Origin: Ambrosia x helenae
Taxonomy: Eukaryota > Streptophyta > Magnoliopsida > Asterales > Asteraceae
Length of the DNA stretch: 64,000 nucleotides
NCBI GenBank assembly: GCA_030844895.1
Contig: CM061231.1
Span: 84,974,706-85,038,705, forward strand
Reading direction: 5' to 3'
This document shows, one piece after another, positions 23,801 to 35,200 of the stretch. A model generated the notes under the pieces. That model saw only the letters and a list, made by a program, of their open reading frames with translations. It was not told where the DNA came from and made no database searches. Each line of letters opens with the position of its first letter. Position 1 is the stretch's first letter. The translations under genes were made by a program, and so were the position numbers.

Positions 23801-25083
23801 GGCTGATGGAACTAGCAACCATTGAAGCTAAGACCCAGTAAGCTATGGAATGTTATTATAGAGTCATATTGCTTTTTGTGTAAAACGCGATAGTGTGTAC
23901 GCACGTTTTAGTTCTCATTTTTTTTTGTGTGTCCTTTTGTAGAAAAGAAGCTGCTGGAGGTTTTTTTGATGCGGAGAACATTGACCCCACCGAGCATTTC
24001 CCGTTAGTGTCTTTTTAAAATAAATATTTGTATGCTTTACATGTAAAATGTGAAACTGGCCCCACCCCTCCCTCACGCTTCTCGTTGTATTAAAAACAAA
24101 AATGGCAGGTATGTGCTGTTTGAGACCCGTTACGGGCTACGTGCTGAAGCCCCCGCTGCTCCAGTCTTTGGCAACAGGTAGGAGGTTGTACGAGGCAGTT
24201 ATTGACGCTTGGGCGAGTGTCCTTAACCACGACCCAATGTACCAGACGCTTGGCGGTGTTCGTCGCTTATTCCTTGGTACTAGTACCCTTGTGAGTACAT
24301 ACACGACTTTGTTTTTTTTTTTTTTTTTTTATGTCTACTCTCAAAAAACAGGGTGCTGAGATTTTGGTGTGAAAAATAAAAAAAAAAATCAGGTTAACTG
24401 GATGTTGACGTTGGATGAGGACCCGGGGGGCAGCCGTGTGGCTTCGTTGAAGAATGCTATATCAGGCGCAGTGTGCGGGGATGACACGCTACTGGATCTG
24501 CAAGCTGTGGACATGGTGTTTGTGCCTGTTCTGGAATGCGAGCATTACTATCTTGTGGTGTTTGATTTCAAGAATGAGGATATCTGCGTGATAGATAACA
24601 TCGTACGAAGGAAGTCGCCCGTTGTGATATCGGACCACAACTTGTACATTGTTAAAACCACGCCGTACAAAGTGGTAAGAAAAAAAACAGTTACATTGTT
24701 ACCCCACTGTTTTTTACCTTTGTAAAAATGTACCCATGAAAAATCGGTAATCCTACCTAACAAAGGTATTTTGTGCAGAAACATATCTTTGTTGACTACT
24801 TGACTATGGTCAACCACCCAAAAGCGGAAGTGATGAACGGATGCCCTGTAAGACCAGTCCCTTTGCCCTGGGCCACGTCGAAAAACACTGACGATTGTGG
24901 GGTGTTTATTATGCGCCACATGGAAAATTACTGCGGCACCTCCGTTAATTTCAAATGTGGGTTTAGCCTGAACGGGAAGCGCAAACAGTCCCAGCTGGAT
25001 AATTTGAGGAAGCGGTTTGCAGCAGTTATGCTTTTGTCATCCACCAACATCTACAACGACCGTGTTTGGCGTCGTAGCGTCTA
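20851..25083 (+). pseudogene. ULP1-like cysteine protease gene of the MULE, with a stop and a frameshift
   Basis: About ten exons with GT-AG borders can be followed: 20851-20938, 21033-21856, 21958-22155, 22238-22517, 22585-22935, about 23008-23370, about 23579-23839, then shorter ones to 24672 and 24779-25083. The N-terminal part has the MGFGDLLRFRVDGIP, VFGVPYGG and FAGPLTFLT phrases typical of MULE-borne ULP proteins. A middle stretch repeats PSF-L-L-Q three times (LSQPSFDLRLTQ, LSQPSFSLGLTQ, LPSFGLGLSQ). The C-terminal Ulp1 fold has His in CEHYYLVVFD, Asp in CVIDN and Cys in TDDCGVFIMRHMENY. The family cleaves SUMO-like conjugates. An in-frame TGA (22623-22625) and a one-base frame change near 24178 (FGNR to RRLYEAVIDAW) break the gene, although the protease residues survive. 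Confidence 0.75.
23394..23585 (+). repeat. 96-bp tandem duplication across an intron-exon border
   Basis: The segment from ACTTTGTTTTTACACTGGTG to GGTCATGAAAA is present twice in a row in the ULP-like gene, with 1-bp length changes in homopolymers. Each copy contains one TTTACACTGGTG word and the 3' splice site GGTAG|GTCATGAA, so the gene offers two alternative acceptors. Confidence 0.8.
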
Positions 25084-26760
25084 GCAGACGTTGAATCTGT
25101 TTTCAACAAAAACATTGTGTTTTTTATGGTTTTTTTTTTTTTTTTTTTTACAATGGTTGTGTGTGCTGGTTTAAAACATGTTGTGTGGTTTTGTTATTTT
25201 GGTTGTGTGTACTGGTTTAAAACATGTTGTCTGGTTTAAAACATGGTGTACTGGTTTGTGTGATGGGTAAAAACACTTTTGATTACTGCCAAAAAAAATA
25301 TGTTTTGTTCTTTGTGAGTGCCTCGAGAATCAAAGTTTACACCATTGTAAGAAACCATTATATAATCTGAAAATGTTTACACCATAAAAAAAAATACCCA
25401 ACAACCCGAGGTATTAAATTAGGGAAACAATTATATAAGCAAAGTAATTGAAAAATGCCAAAAAAACATCCCTCTGACACATCAAAAAAAAAACAAAAAC
25501 ACAACTTTGATCCATGTGGTGGGACTATTTTCCATGGCCCACTTTATCCCTGTACACATGTTTTTTACACTAGTGTAAAATGTATCGTATACTCATATTT
25601 GTAAAAACATCTTAATTTTACATCGGGGTAAAGTTGCTGGGGGTCCTGTAGGTATCCTACCGACGAAATTAGGTGTGCACTTATACCCAAAAAAGGGAAT
25701 AAAAAACAAATCCTGCCCAATCTACATCATTCACGTGGTGCTTTTTTTTTCAACTACTAAAATAATTCTTCCATTGAATAAGTTCACTGCCTTTGTCTAT
25801 TTATAACCTATGGTCACCCAAATAGGTTCTCCATCACCAAAAAAACACCACTCCTGAAAAAAAGAAAAAAAAAGGTATTGATGTTATTTCTTGAAATGGG
25901 GGAGGGGGGGGGGGGAGTTGAGACACTGGTGTAAAAAACAGTGATCTAAAAACACACTGGTATAAAAAAAAAATACATATACATGTGTGTTTTAAGGATG
26001 AGGCGTGTGTGGGCCATAAAAACACATATAGTTAAAAAAACACTGGTGTAAAAAACCGCACAACTTTGGATACGTGTTTTTTGTTTTGTTTTGTTTTTTT
26101 TTTTTGGTAAAAAACCCCTATGGTACATAAAAAAAAAAAAGCGGGGGTGAAAAAAAAAAAAAAAGACCCTGGCTTGTGATGTGTGTTTTTTGTAAAAAAA
26201 AAAAAAAAAAAAAAAAAGGACAAATGGGACTTCTTTTTTTTTTTTAAGTGTTATTGGAACACTGATGTAAAAATGTATGTAGGCCACTCTTTTTTGTTTT
26301 TGGTGTTATTTTTTTTAACACATACAAATGACATAGCGATAAAAAACAAATGATGTAATAAAACACACACCTTTGGATGTGTGTTTTTTTTGTGTAAAAA
26401 CCAATGGTGTAAATAAATGGTTGTTTTACAATTGGTAAAAAACACTTCAGTCGTTTGTGCATTGTAAACACTGGTTAAAAAATGTATATATAGGCCAGTC
26501 TTTTTTTTTCTGTTATTTCTTTTAACCACATACAAAATGACAGATCTTTTAAAACACTGATGTAAAACACACAGAGCTTTAGATGTGTATTTTTTTGTTT
26601 AAAAACACTGGTGTAAACACAAAAAAATCCTGTAAAAAACAGTGGTTGTTTTTTTGCAAAAACTGGGCAAAACACTGGTGTAAACAACTGCTCTTCTGAC
26701 GTGTTTTACTATTGTTGTTACTTGCGTTATTTTTTTCCCCTTATTTCTTGTTTTTTTAAC
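25084..26760. repeat. MULE spacer rich in the TTTACACYRGTGTAAA palindrome
   Basis: This 1.7-kb non-coding spacer contains about ten full or half copies of the palindrome or its ACACTGGTGTAAA half-variant, for example near 25567, 25925, 26039, 26263, 26553, 26604 and 26675. They sit in A- and T-homopolymers. Open frames here are homopolymer artefacts. Confidence 0.7.
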
Positions 26761-26778
26761 CCCCTCAATTGAAACAGT

Positions 26779-27369
26779 ATGGCTGATGACAAGCCACGGC
26801 CTTTCAAGTTCCCCCGTAACGAACGCACAGGAAAATTGGTGCAAGTGTGGAATCGTTCACAGATGGGGGTAACATACAACAACGTCAGTCCCCCCACACA
26901 CCCGGCCCCAGCTCCTGCTGCATCTTAAGCTGTCCGCCGAGACTACGACACTGGCAAATCACTAAGCCGGGGTACGTACAACCCCCCACCGAACTATGCA
27001 CCTCAGGGCATGCATCAACAGTACGACGGAGGCAAGGCGCCAATCCAGAGGCCGTACAACCCGTCACCAAACTACGGACCGCTGCCGGCTTACAGCCCCC
27101 GTCCGAACTATGGCCCACTACCGGTGTACCCAGGTTACTGGTGTACTGGTTCTACTGTGGACCCAAGGTCACTCAACAAAAACATCGCCCAATCGAAGCC
27201 ACATGAACCAAAACATGTGGTGTCTGCATCAAAAGCACCAATGCCCGAAGAAGACTACCAGGGCTCGCAGGATTACGATGACGAAGATGACGATTATGTG
27301 GGCTTTGACTGGCCATCTGAAGACGAAACAGATTGGGACGCAGTGATGTCACCAAAAGGGCGTTGCTAG
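26779..27369 (+). pseudogene. Third MULE ORF: Tyr/Pro-rich protein with acidic tail, interrupted
   Basis: From ATG 26779 the frame reads MADDKPRPFKFPRNERTGKL and WNRSQMGVTYNNV, then meets TAA (26926-26928) after 49 codons. The same frame continues without further stops to TAG at 27367-27369. The continued part holds repeats of Y-N-P-x-P-N-Y-x-P (NPPPNYAP, NPSPNYGPLP, SPRPNYGPLP) and a very acidic tail (DYDDEDDDYVGFDWPSEDE). A polyadenylation-like AATAAA lies near 27418. I do not recognise a family. The composition suggests a disordered, possibly phase-separating or adaptor-like protein, which is inference. The ORF is convergent with the transposase gene. A short intron around the TAA cannot be excluded. 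Confidence 0.5.
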
Positions 27370-27974
27370 GGAGTATCTTTTGGCCTTGTGATGTGAAGGT
27401 TTAGGTCAATGTATCTAAATAAAAAAATGTAACTGTTGTTGCTGCTGCTATTTAGGTTTAATGTTTTAAGTCCTATGTTGCCTGTGTTCTGTTTACACTG
27501 GTGTAAAGGACTCATGTACTATGTAGCTGGGTATCCCAGTCTTCCTAATGGTTTTATGGATTGCATTATCTATCACAGTTTGCCAAAACCAAAACACACT
27601 CACAGAAAAAGGTACCAAAAAATACACAACAGAAAGATAAAACATATTATGATATATCCACACGTTACAAACTGTTTTTACCAAAAAAAACACGATAAAA
27701 CCACCACCCCCCACCGCCCCACACGTACTACCAAAAAAAAGCACTACCCCCACCGCTGCTGGACATTTTCACATGGGCCAAAAAAATGCCAGTTCCGCAC
27801 ATTGTAAACGACATGCGGACCAAACATTTACACCATGTCCCCATCGGGCACCAAAAAAAAAACCAAGCCATATTAGAGTCGCTACTACTTATCATAATAA
27901 ACCATACTACTTATCATAATAAAAACCAACCGGTCGGGGTGTGCTGTTGGAGGGGGGGGGGGCAGATGCATCAT

Positions 27975-30900
27975 CTAAGGTTCTGGTTCTTTGTTCTTGG
28001 ATGGACAGTTCCTGGAGTCGTGATCGGTAACGAATTCCCAGCATGTTTTGCATTGGCGCGGGTGCTTTTTCTTCCTTGTTGCAGGTTTCTCGCCAGGGCC
28101 GACTAGTCGGCGATTTGTTCCACACCCCTTGTTCCTAATACCCTGCGGGTTACTGCATGAAACTTCGGTCTCCTCTGGTACACGTAGAAGGGTTGGGATG
28201 GCAGCTTCCTTGACAACCTCAGGTTCTTGTACCTCAGCAGCCTTCCCCAAAACTTGTTCCTTCATGCCCTTGAACTGCTCCGAAAACGCACATAAACGGT
28301 CGGGCGATACACTAAGACGATCCACACAATCATTGAACATCTCCAACAAGTCATTCCGCATAACGGCCATGTCGCTTTTGTCAACCCCATACCGAGCATC
28401 AATGCTAAAGACAGATTTTGGCAACACGTCGCGCCTCCAACGCGGCATAATATACTTGTCTGGTATTTCCTCAACTTTTGTATACCTGAAAACACAGAAA
28501 ATATGGCGGCATAGGTATCCAATTCGGGTCCATGAGTTACACGAACATGTCGTATCTCCCGCAGCAGCATCAACCTTAACCTGTGTGTTAACAATTCAGG
28601 AAAGAACACGTGGAAAATAAAAAAGAGACAACGGTAAAAACCTGCTGTAAAACAAAACGAAACTGATGTAAAAAAACTGATGACAAAAAAATACCGTGTA
28701 TTCGTTGACCACGTCTGACCGCTTATCAAGGTGCGTTACAGTGTACACCTTGACGCCATCGACTTCTTCTTGGTTTGTAATGAAACAAAGCAACAAACCT
28801 TTCTGGATTTCCTTTCGCACCTCATAAAATATCGTTTGTGAGTAGACCAACGCACATTGCTTCTCAATCGCCATGCCGGTTTTTAATTCAGGGGCCCTGC
28901 ACTCAGTTTTGTACTCCGCAACTCTCTGCTTGTATCTCTGCGAGTCCATCGTGGTGTCAAAGCACAACAAGAATTGGACAAGCGTGTTTGCCCAGCTGGA
29001 ATTTACTTTGAATGCCGCATTTGAGCTTTCACAGCGGGATGTGGTCTTCATGAGGCATGACATGGGGATGTCGCGAAAATATGCGGGCACCCAAAGCTCC
29101 TTCATGTTAAACATGTCTCTCAGCCACTCGTTTTCAGTTAACCCGTACTTATCAAGTAACTTTCCCCATCGCCTTTCAAAGGTCTCCGGTTTGATGTACA
29201 CGTTCCATACCAACTTGTGAAGGGCGGCCCGTACTTCTGCATTGTCGACACCAACTCCTGCAATCTTTGCACAGGAAAAAAAACCAAAACACGGTTCAGC
29301 TTTACAAAAAAAGCAAAAACAAAGTACCACGTGTCTGGAAAAAAAACACATCGAAAAAAAAAGAGAACGAAGCAGTACCTTTGCGGGCAGCTTCTTCATA
29401 ATGTGCCACATGCATAGGCGATGCCTTGCCTCGGTAAAAACAGCGGGCACAGCTTGCTTCATCGCAGGATCCTGATCTGTTAACACCAACTTAGGCTGTT
29501 TCCTATGAGCTCCCAAGAACATATTAAGAAACCAAACATACGACTCTATTGTCTCATCAAACAACAGGCCAGCCCCGAAGGTTACACATCGTTTATTGTT
29601 GTCCACGCCAGTGAATGGGACAAAAATTAAGTTGTACCTAGTTAAAAAAAAACAGTTAGCGATTACGTCGCATGTGATGTGCAGGGAAACGATAAGTATT
29701 TCAAAACATATAAAAACTCTCATTACTAACCTGTTGGTCTGGTATGTCGCATCAAATGCAACCACTTCGCCGAAATGCTGATAGTTTATCTTCGATATCT
29801 CGTCCGCCCAGAAAACATGTCTAAGCTCACCATTTACCAAACTGTACTTGAAAGAGAAATTCGGCAGGTGCTTAAGCCTGTCATTCAACTTCTCAATCAT
29901 CATAGACGAGTCCCTACTGCCAATGAACATACGGATACTTCTGGCGAAATTCTTGTAGTCAGCCGGGGTACCCTTCACATTGTGATGTCCACCTTTAAGG
30001 CTAACCTGCATTCTATGCGCAACTGTTGGACCTACCTTGTTTAGGCTAACACGGTGAATAAAGTCCTTGGTTGCAAAATCCAGCTTCCTCCCTATTTTTG
30101 TTAGATCTCTATTGTAGGACGGCACCAACATGTGATTGTGGGTCTCTTCGAAGTGGTAAATCTCCCACAATGACGTAACATTGCACAACTTTGCTCTAAT
30201 GCTGGCTTTACAGTCACTACGCTGGAACGTTGACTGCCTAACCTTCAAGGATGTTTCTTCCGCTGAGTCAAATTTCCTTTTACTTTGCGGTTTGCCTGCC
30301 TTAGAGCAAAGTATGTACCTATGCGTAATGACCCCGTTAACCCTTTTGACAGTCCCACTCCTTGTTGAAAACCCACAGTTCCGAGCATACAACTCATACA
30401 TTCCAACCACATCTTCCCATTCTCTATACCTAGCACTCATGTTTGGTTTGATTGAGTCATCTACTATAGGTCTCCAGTACCGACTACCATTGGGGGTAAT
30501 CGCAACCACTCCCTGAACCCAAAAAAAAAAAAAAAAAAAGGGAAACAGATATACATCAGCAAAAAAAAAAAAAAAAAAAAAAAACATCTCACCCTCATGT
30601 TAATTTACACCAGTATCTCACCCACAAGTTAATTTACACTGGGGTAATTTCTACGTGTTTCCTTAATATACAAACAATGGAACAAAAAAAATCATAAAAA
30701 CCACACATTACCTACACTTTGCACCGATTACAACAAATAAACCATATATTTAACCAATAAAAAAAAACTACATAAAAAACAAGATTAAAAAGAAAAATTT
30801 ACCGTCGTCTTCCCCGACCAGACGCTGGTTCACCGGAGATATGTTGTTAACCTCGTCAGAGAATTCACCTTCGTCAGCCTCAAAAACCCCACCTTCAACG

Positions 30901-31103
30901 GACGACTGCACCACCTGGATTGTTTCTTCACTTTCGTCCACCACCCGTTTCCCCTTATCGACCAGTATGTTCGTCATCGACGAGCCCTCCCCTGCCCCTG
31001 CATATGCCTGCCCTTTCCCCCTAAGAAAGATGGAAACCTCTTGTAAATCTTCCTCGGAAATAAACTCAACAAGATCGTTGCCAGCATCATCTGCTTTCTT
31101 CAT
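27975..31103 (-). CDS. MULE transposase, FAR1/MuDR type, five exons, apparently intact
   Basis: Minus-strand exons are 31103-30803, 30508-29731, 29637-29379, 29264-28695 and 28580-27975. Phases agree and the sum is 2514 nt (837 aa). Domain order: acidic N-terminus; FAR1-type DNA-binding region (YELYARNCGFSTRSGTVKR ... SDCKASIRAKL ... HNHMLVPS); MULE catalytic core with Asp in VVAFDATYQTNR, Asp in LVLTDQDPAMK and the CMWH motif in HRLCMWHIMKKLP; SWIM zinc finger CSCNSW...GYLCRHIF; and a C-terminal CCHC-like knuckle (CKTCWEFVTDHDSRNC). The first intron keeps frame only with the acceptor GGGAG|TG, three bases past the stronger-looking CAG. The protein cuts and moves elements bearing the matching terminal repeats. 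No stop or frameshift was seen, so it may be active. Confidence 0.82.
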
Positions 31104-31143
31104 CGTTGCTAAATTTTAAACTATTTTTTTCGATAACTTTTAG

Positions 31144-31385
31144 GTAGAGATCAGACTGTTAAATGGGGGTGCATGGGGATATCTTCTATGTTTGTGTGTG
31201 TTATAAAGGCATCCAAAGGTGTTAATAAAAAATGGGCGGGAGAAAAGATCAGAATGTGTATTGGGTAGAGATCAGACTGTTAAATGGGGGTGCATGGGGA
31301 TATCTTCTATGTTTGTGTGTGTTATAAAGGCATCCAAAGTTGTTAATAAAAAATGGGCGGGAGAAAAGATCAGAATGTGTATTGG
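31144..31385 (-). repeat. 121-bp tandem duplication upstream of the transposase gene
   Basis: Two nearly identical 121-bp units start with GTAGAGATCAGACTGTTAAA at 31144 and 31265 and differ at one position (AAAGGTG/AAAGTTG). They lie directly 5' of the transposase start at 31103, between it and the right terminal repeat, so they probably form part of its promoter. Confidence 0.85.
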
Positions 31386-31583
31386 GATTGTGATTATTTA
31401 CTGACACATTGTGCTAATTTTCTTCTAAAAGCATCTTTTGACAGTTGTCTTACTCTTAACACAAGTGATTTACCTAAATTACCCATTAATATAAAACACA
31501 CTAAGGGGCTATGTGTCAAATGCTTATTGGTCCATTAGAGTTCTCTAGTTCTCACAACTGGATTGGGTTCTCATTTGAACCCA

Positions 31584-31589
<6 letters not shown>

Positions 31590-31630
<41 letters not shown>
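31590..31630. repeat. (TA)n microsatellite at the MULE right border
   Basis: Pure TA run. Comparable runs border the other MULE-like elements: about 17910-17945, 18365-18415, 18833-18861, 19405-19440, 19861-19905, 38272-38284, 40259-40308, 43694-43749, 43925-43949 and 49684-49722. Confidence 0.95.
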
Positions 31631-31632
<2 letters not shown>

Positions 31633-31735
31633 ATAGATTGTAAACTTTTACAATTAAGGTAAATTTTAAACAATAACATGTTGAATTGAATCTTTAAATA
31701 ATACTTTTGAAAAAAAAATCATTATTTATTTCTTT

Positions 31736-31976
31736 TTTGTAAAACCACGTACCAAAATAACGTAAATTATTATGGAAGAAAGAAGATTAGGGTATATTTC
31801 AGAAATGATATAATATTTGTAAAACAAAGAACAAAAATAACCTAAATTATTTTGGAAAGAAGATCAGGGAATACTCCAGAAATAAAATGATATAAAATTT
31901 GTAAAACCACGTACCAAAATAACCTAAATTATTTTGGATTGAAGATCAGGGTATATTTTTAGAAATGATATAAAAT
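31736..31976. repeat. Three tandem repeats of about 80 bp upstream of the WRKY gene
   Basis: Three units carry TTTGTAAAACCACGTACCAA, AATAACCTAAATTATTTTGG and GAAGATCAGGGTATATTT. Copy 2 has AAACAAAGAAC in place of AACCACGTACC. They lie 300-540 bp upstream of the WRKY start codon and include two ACGT cores. Confidence 0.75.
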
Positions 31977-32088
31977 TAAAAATTTAGGAGTAGATTAACA
32001 TTCCCCATAAAGAAACTGTATAATCATTGTATTGAAAAGATTATAAAGAATAACGATCAAACGTTGCTTAATTTCATTCATTTGGAAT

Positions 32089-32210
32089 TCCTGGTCAACG
32101 CAAATCAAGAAAGGATCACAGATTGGCAATTGGAATAAAAGTAAAAAAGATATGCATATGTGTTTCTTACAATAACCACTTATTCACCCTTCTACTTTAA
32201 GTATATAAGT
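32089..32210 (+). promoter_or_regulatory. Core promoter of the WRKY gene: TATA box and W-box-like sites
   Basis: GTATATAAG at 32201-32209 is a good TATA box 65-73 bp before the ATG. GGTCAACG near 32093 is an inverted W-box (TTGACC), and a further GTCAA lies near 32233. W-boxes are bound by WRKY proteins, so auto- or cross-regulation is possible, but the evidence is short motifs only. Confidence 0.45.
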
Positions 32211-32273
32211 ACGTGTTTCCACACACCCCAAGTCAACCCACCATTCACACACAACATTCTCAAAACCCTAAAT

Positions 32274-35200
32274 ATGGATGATGAATGGGATTTGTATGCA
32301 TTGGTTAGGAGCTGCACCACCATTAGCAACAATGCTGCCAGCCTCGCAAACGTAACGAATGCGATAGAGGAGTACAACAACGATGATTTTGATGTCATGG
32401 AAACTATGGCATGCAAAAATGACATAAACCCCTTTTCATACTCTTTTTCTCCGTGGGAGGGATTAGAGGACGTGTACAAAGAAGGGTGTTCTCAGCGACT
32501 GAAAACGAACGAGGCTGTAGCCGATTTTATTGATGATGAACCGCTCCATGAGATGTTATTTGATCCTCCTGATCCCATTTTCAATGAAACTCCGAGTAGA
32601 AAAAGGTGTGTAACATTTTCATGATTTGTTTTTAGGAATATTGAATTTTAATAGTCCAAACTATTTGTTGTTTCTAATAACATTTTTAGACTCATAATTT
32701 AACTGATAACATGACCGTAAAATTTACCTATTATCAGTGGCGGATCCAGGAATTTTTTTCACTGGGTTCCTTTTTTTCGGCTTGGTACAAGGGCTCGGGT
32801 CGGTTTGACGGTTCAGGTCGGTATAGGGGTTCGGGTCGGTTCAGGTTTAAACATGTTAAAATTTAACATTTCTAAAATTATTCAACCATAAAACAGACTA
32901 GATTCACACTTTCGGTTTCAATTGGTTAAATCATCTCGGTTTCTAATTTATTCCTAAATCAATCTACAAATTTAGTTACCTAAATGCCTAATAAATACAC
33001 AAATCAACTTATGGACTTAAGCATTTAAGCAATCAAATAAAGCAAATAAGCAACAAAACAATAGACGATTCAACTTACCATTCCAGAAGACGATGTACAG
33101 AGTGGATTCTACGATTAAATCTAGGCAACTTCATCTTGGAGACAATGAGCTTCTCTACACCCTATAATTCACAAATCAATAACAAACAGCCTTGAGATGT
33201 ATCTTCTTAAAAAATACACTGGTTACCATTGATTTCACATCAAACTAGCTACAAAATTGCTTTTTAAGAACAACTAAGGAGAATGTATCTTCTTAAAAAT
33301 TCACTGGCCATTATTCACCTTTTGATTCATGACGTCATGATAGTATAGTAATACACACATGGGTTGACCAAAAATTCTAAAGATGCACCAGAAGATAATA
33401 TTTCTCACCCGGATTCAAAATTTCTATCTATTTAATTCAAGGAAAATAGAATAACTAAAGATGGATTCTATGAATAATGAGTGAAGAAGATACCATTCAG
33501 AGGAGCAGAGGTTCAAAGGGGCGACGATTGGGGATCGGCGGAGGTCCGAAGGAGGAGCTCAGAGGAGGCGGCGGTTGGGGATCGGCGGAGGTACAGAGGA
33601 AGAGCTCAGAGGAGGCGGCGGGATCTGTTGACTGTTGTCCAGACTTGTATGTGTGTGTTATGTTTGGATGGTGATGTACAGGGTTTTGTTTTACCCTAGT
33701 TTTGGAATTAAAAAAAAAGTTGGAAGCTAAAAATTAACGTGTGAAAGGGGAGTCGAACCCGAAACCTTGTCTATGTTAATGGCGGGACTTTACCACTGAG
33801 ACACAGACAAGTTTTAGTTATGGGTTCCTATGATAATTCTCTTATGGGTTCCTTTTTTTTTCTATATACATCAACACTAAAAATTACAAACGGACTGGGT
33901 TCCCGGGAACCCACCGGCCATAGCCTAGATCCGCCTCTGCCTATTATCTTCCTTCAAAATAACTTACAACATTACGATTGATAGGTTAGGATCAAATACA
34001 CAAGACACTTTTTCTAGGAAGGGTGAGAAGGATTGTGATCCATTGATCATATATTTGAAGAGTTGAAATTAGTTTGTTTGGAAAAAATAAATAATAAATT
34101 AGAGGAGGAGCATAAAAGGAAAACCGCATTTGTTGACTTTCTCTCTCCACATGCAATGCACATGTTAATTTCTCCCATCATTTTAAAACGTCTATAACTT
34201 TTTCATACTACATTTTTTTTTCAAAAAAATTTTGCCATATTAACGAGCGTTTTTTATCTTTAATATGAGTACCACATTGCCACATTAAAATTGAAAAAAA
34301 AATCGTGCTAAATGGGTTTTTTTCTCCGTTGTGTCATATGCTCGTTCATTGTGTTATAGTATGCATGTGTGCTTTATAAATATGTTATTTATGTTTTTTA
34401 GTCTACACATGATTTAACTTTGTCCATTGTGTTTTTAGTATGCTTTTCATTGTGTTTTACGCAAATGAGTTTTGTATTTAGGTGTACATTGTGTTTTATT
34501 ATGTTGTTCATTGTGTTTTAGTTTTCTGTTCATTGTGTCTTTAATATGTCGTCCATTGTGTTTTATTAGACTGTTCATTGTGTTTTATACCCTATTGTTC
34601 ATTGCATATTTAATTGGTACTCATTGTGTTTTACGTTATATCCATTGTGTCTTACGCAACTAGGTTTTCAACTTTTTTTCAAAAAATATTCATTGTGTTT
34701 TAATCTTCTGTTCATTGTGTCCTTATTACGTCGTCCATTGTGTTTTACACAATTGGGTTTTTAATTTTTTTTCAAAAGTATTCATTGTGTTTTTAGTATG
34801 TCATCCATTGTGTCTTATGCAACTGGGTTTTCAACTTTATTTTTTCAAAATTATTCATTGTGTCTTTATTATGTCGTCCATTATGTTTTACTAGACTCTT
34901 AATTATGTTTTATACCCTATATTTAATTGGTGCTCATTGTGTTTTACACTTCATCGTGTCTTACGCAAGTGGGTTTTGAATTTTTTTTTCAAAAGTATAA
35001 CAATATGGTACTTATAATAAAGATCAAAAGACGCTCAATTTTATGGTATAATTTTTTTTTAAAAAAAGATGACGTATAAAAAAGTTACGGACATTTAAAA
35101 ATGAAGGTGGAAATGACATGTGACTTGCATGTGCATATGCTTTGACAAAATTACCCTTCCCACTTGTTTAATCTTTAGACACATGTCATTTTCTAGTGGC

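Larger units (their letters stand above)
19911..31588. mobile_element. Mutator-like element (MULE) with transposase, ULP1-like gene and a third ORF
   Basis: The left end GGGTTGGGTTAAAATGAGAA with TAGTTGTGAGAACTAGAGAA about 10 bp further in is mirrored at the right end, where the reverse complement from 31588 reads TGATTGGGTTCAAATGAGAA and then AGTTGTGAGAACTAGAGAA. Both ends abut (TA)n tracts, so a target duplication cannot be read. Inside are a ULP1-like protease gene (+), an unrecognised ORF (+) and a FAR1/MuDR-type transposase gene (-) that runs toward ORF3. MULEs that carry ULP1-like genes are known in plants (Kaonashi elements), and this copy fits that group. The transposase frame is intact while the other two genes have stops. 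Confidence 0.85.

Noticed and set aside
25834..26687. Several Phe/Lys-rich open frames on the minus strand
   Set aside because: Caused by A and T homopolymers in the MULE spacer; no codon bias or domains.
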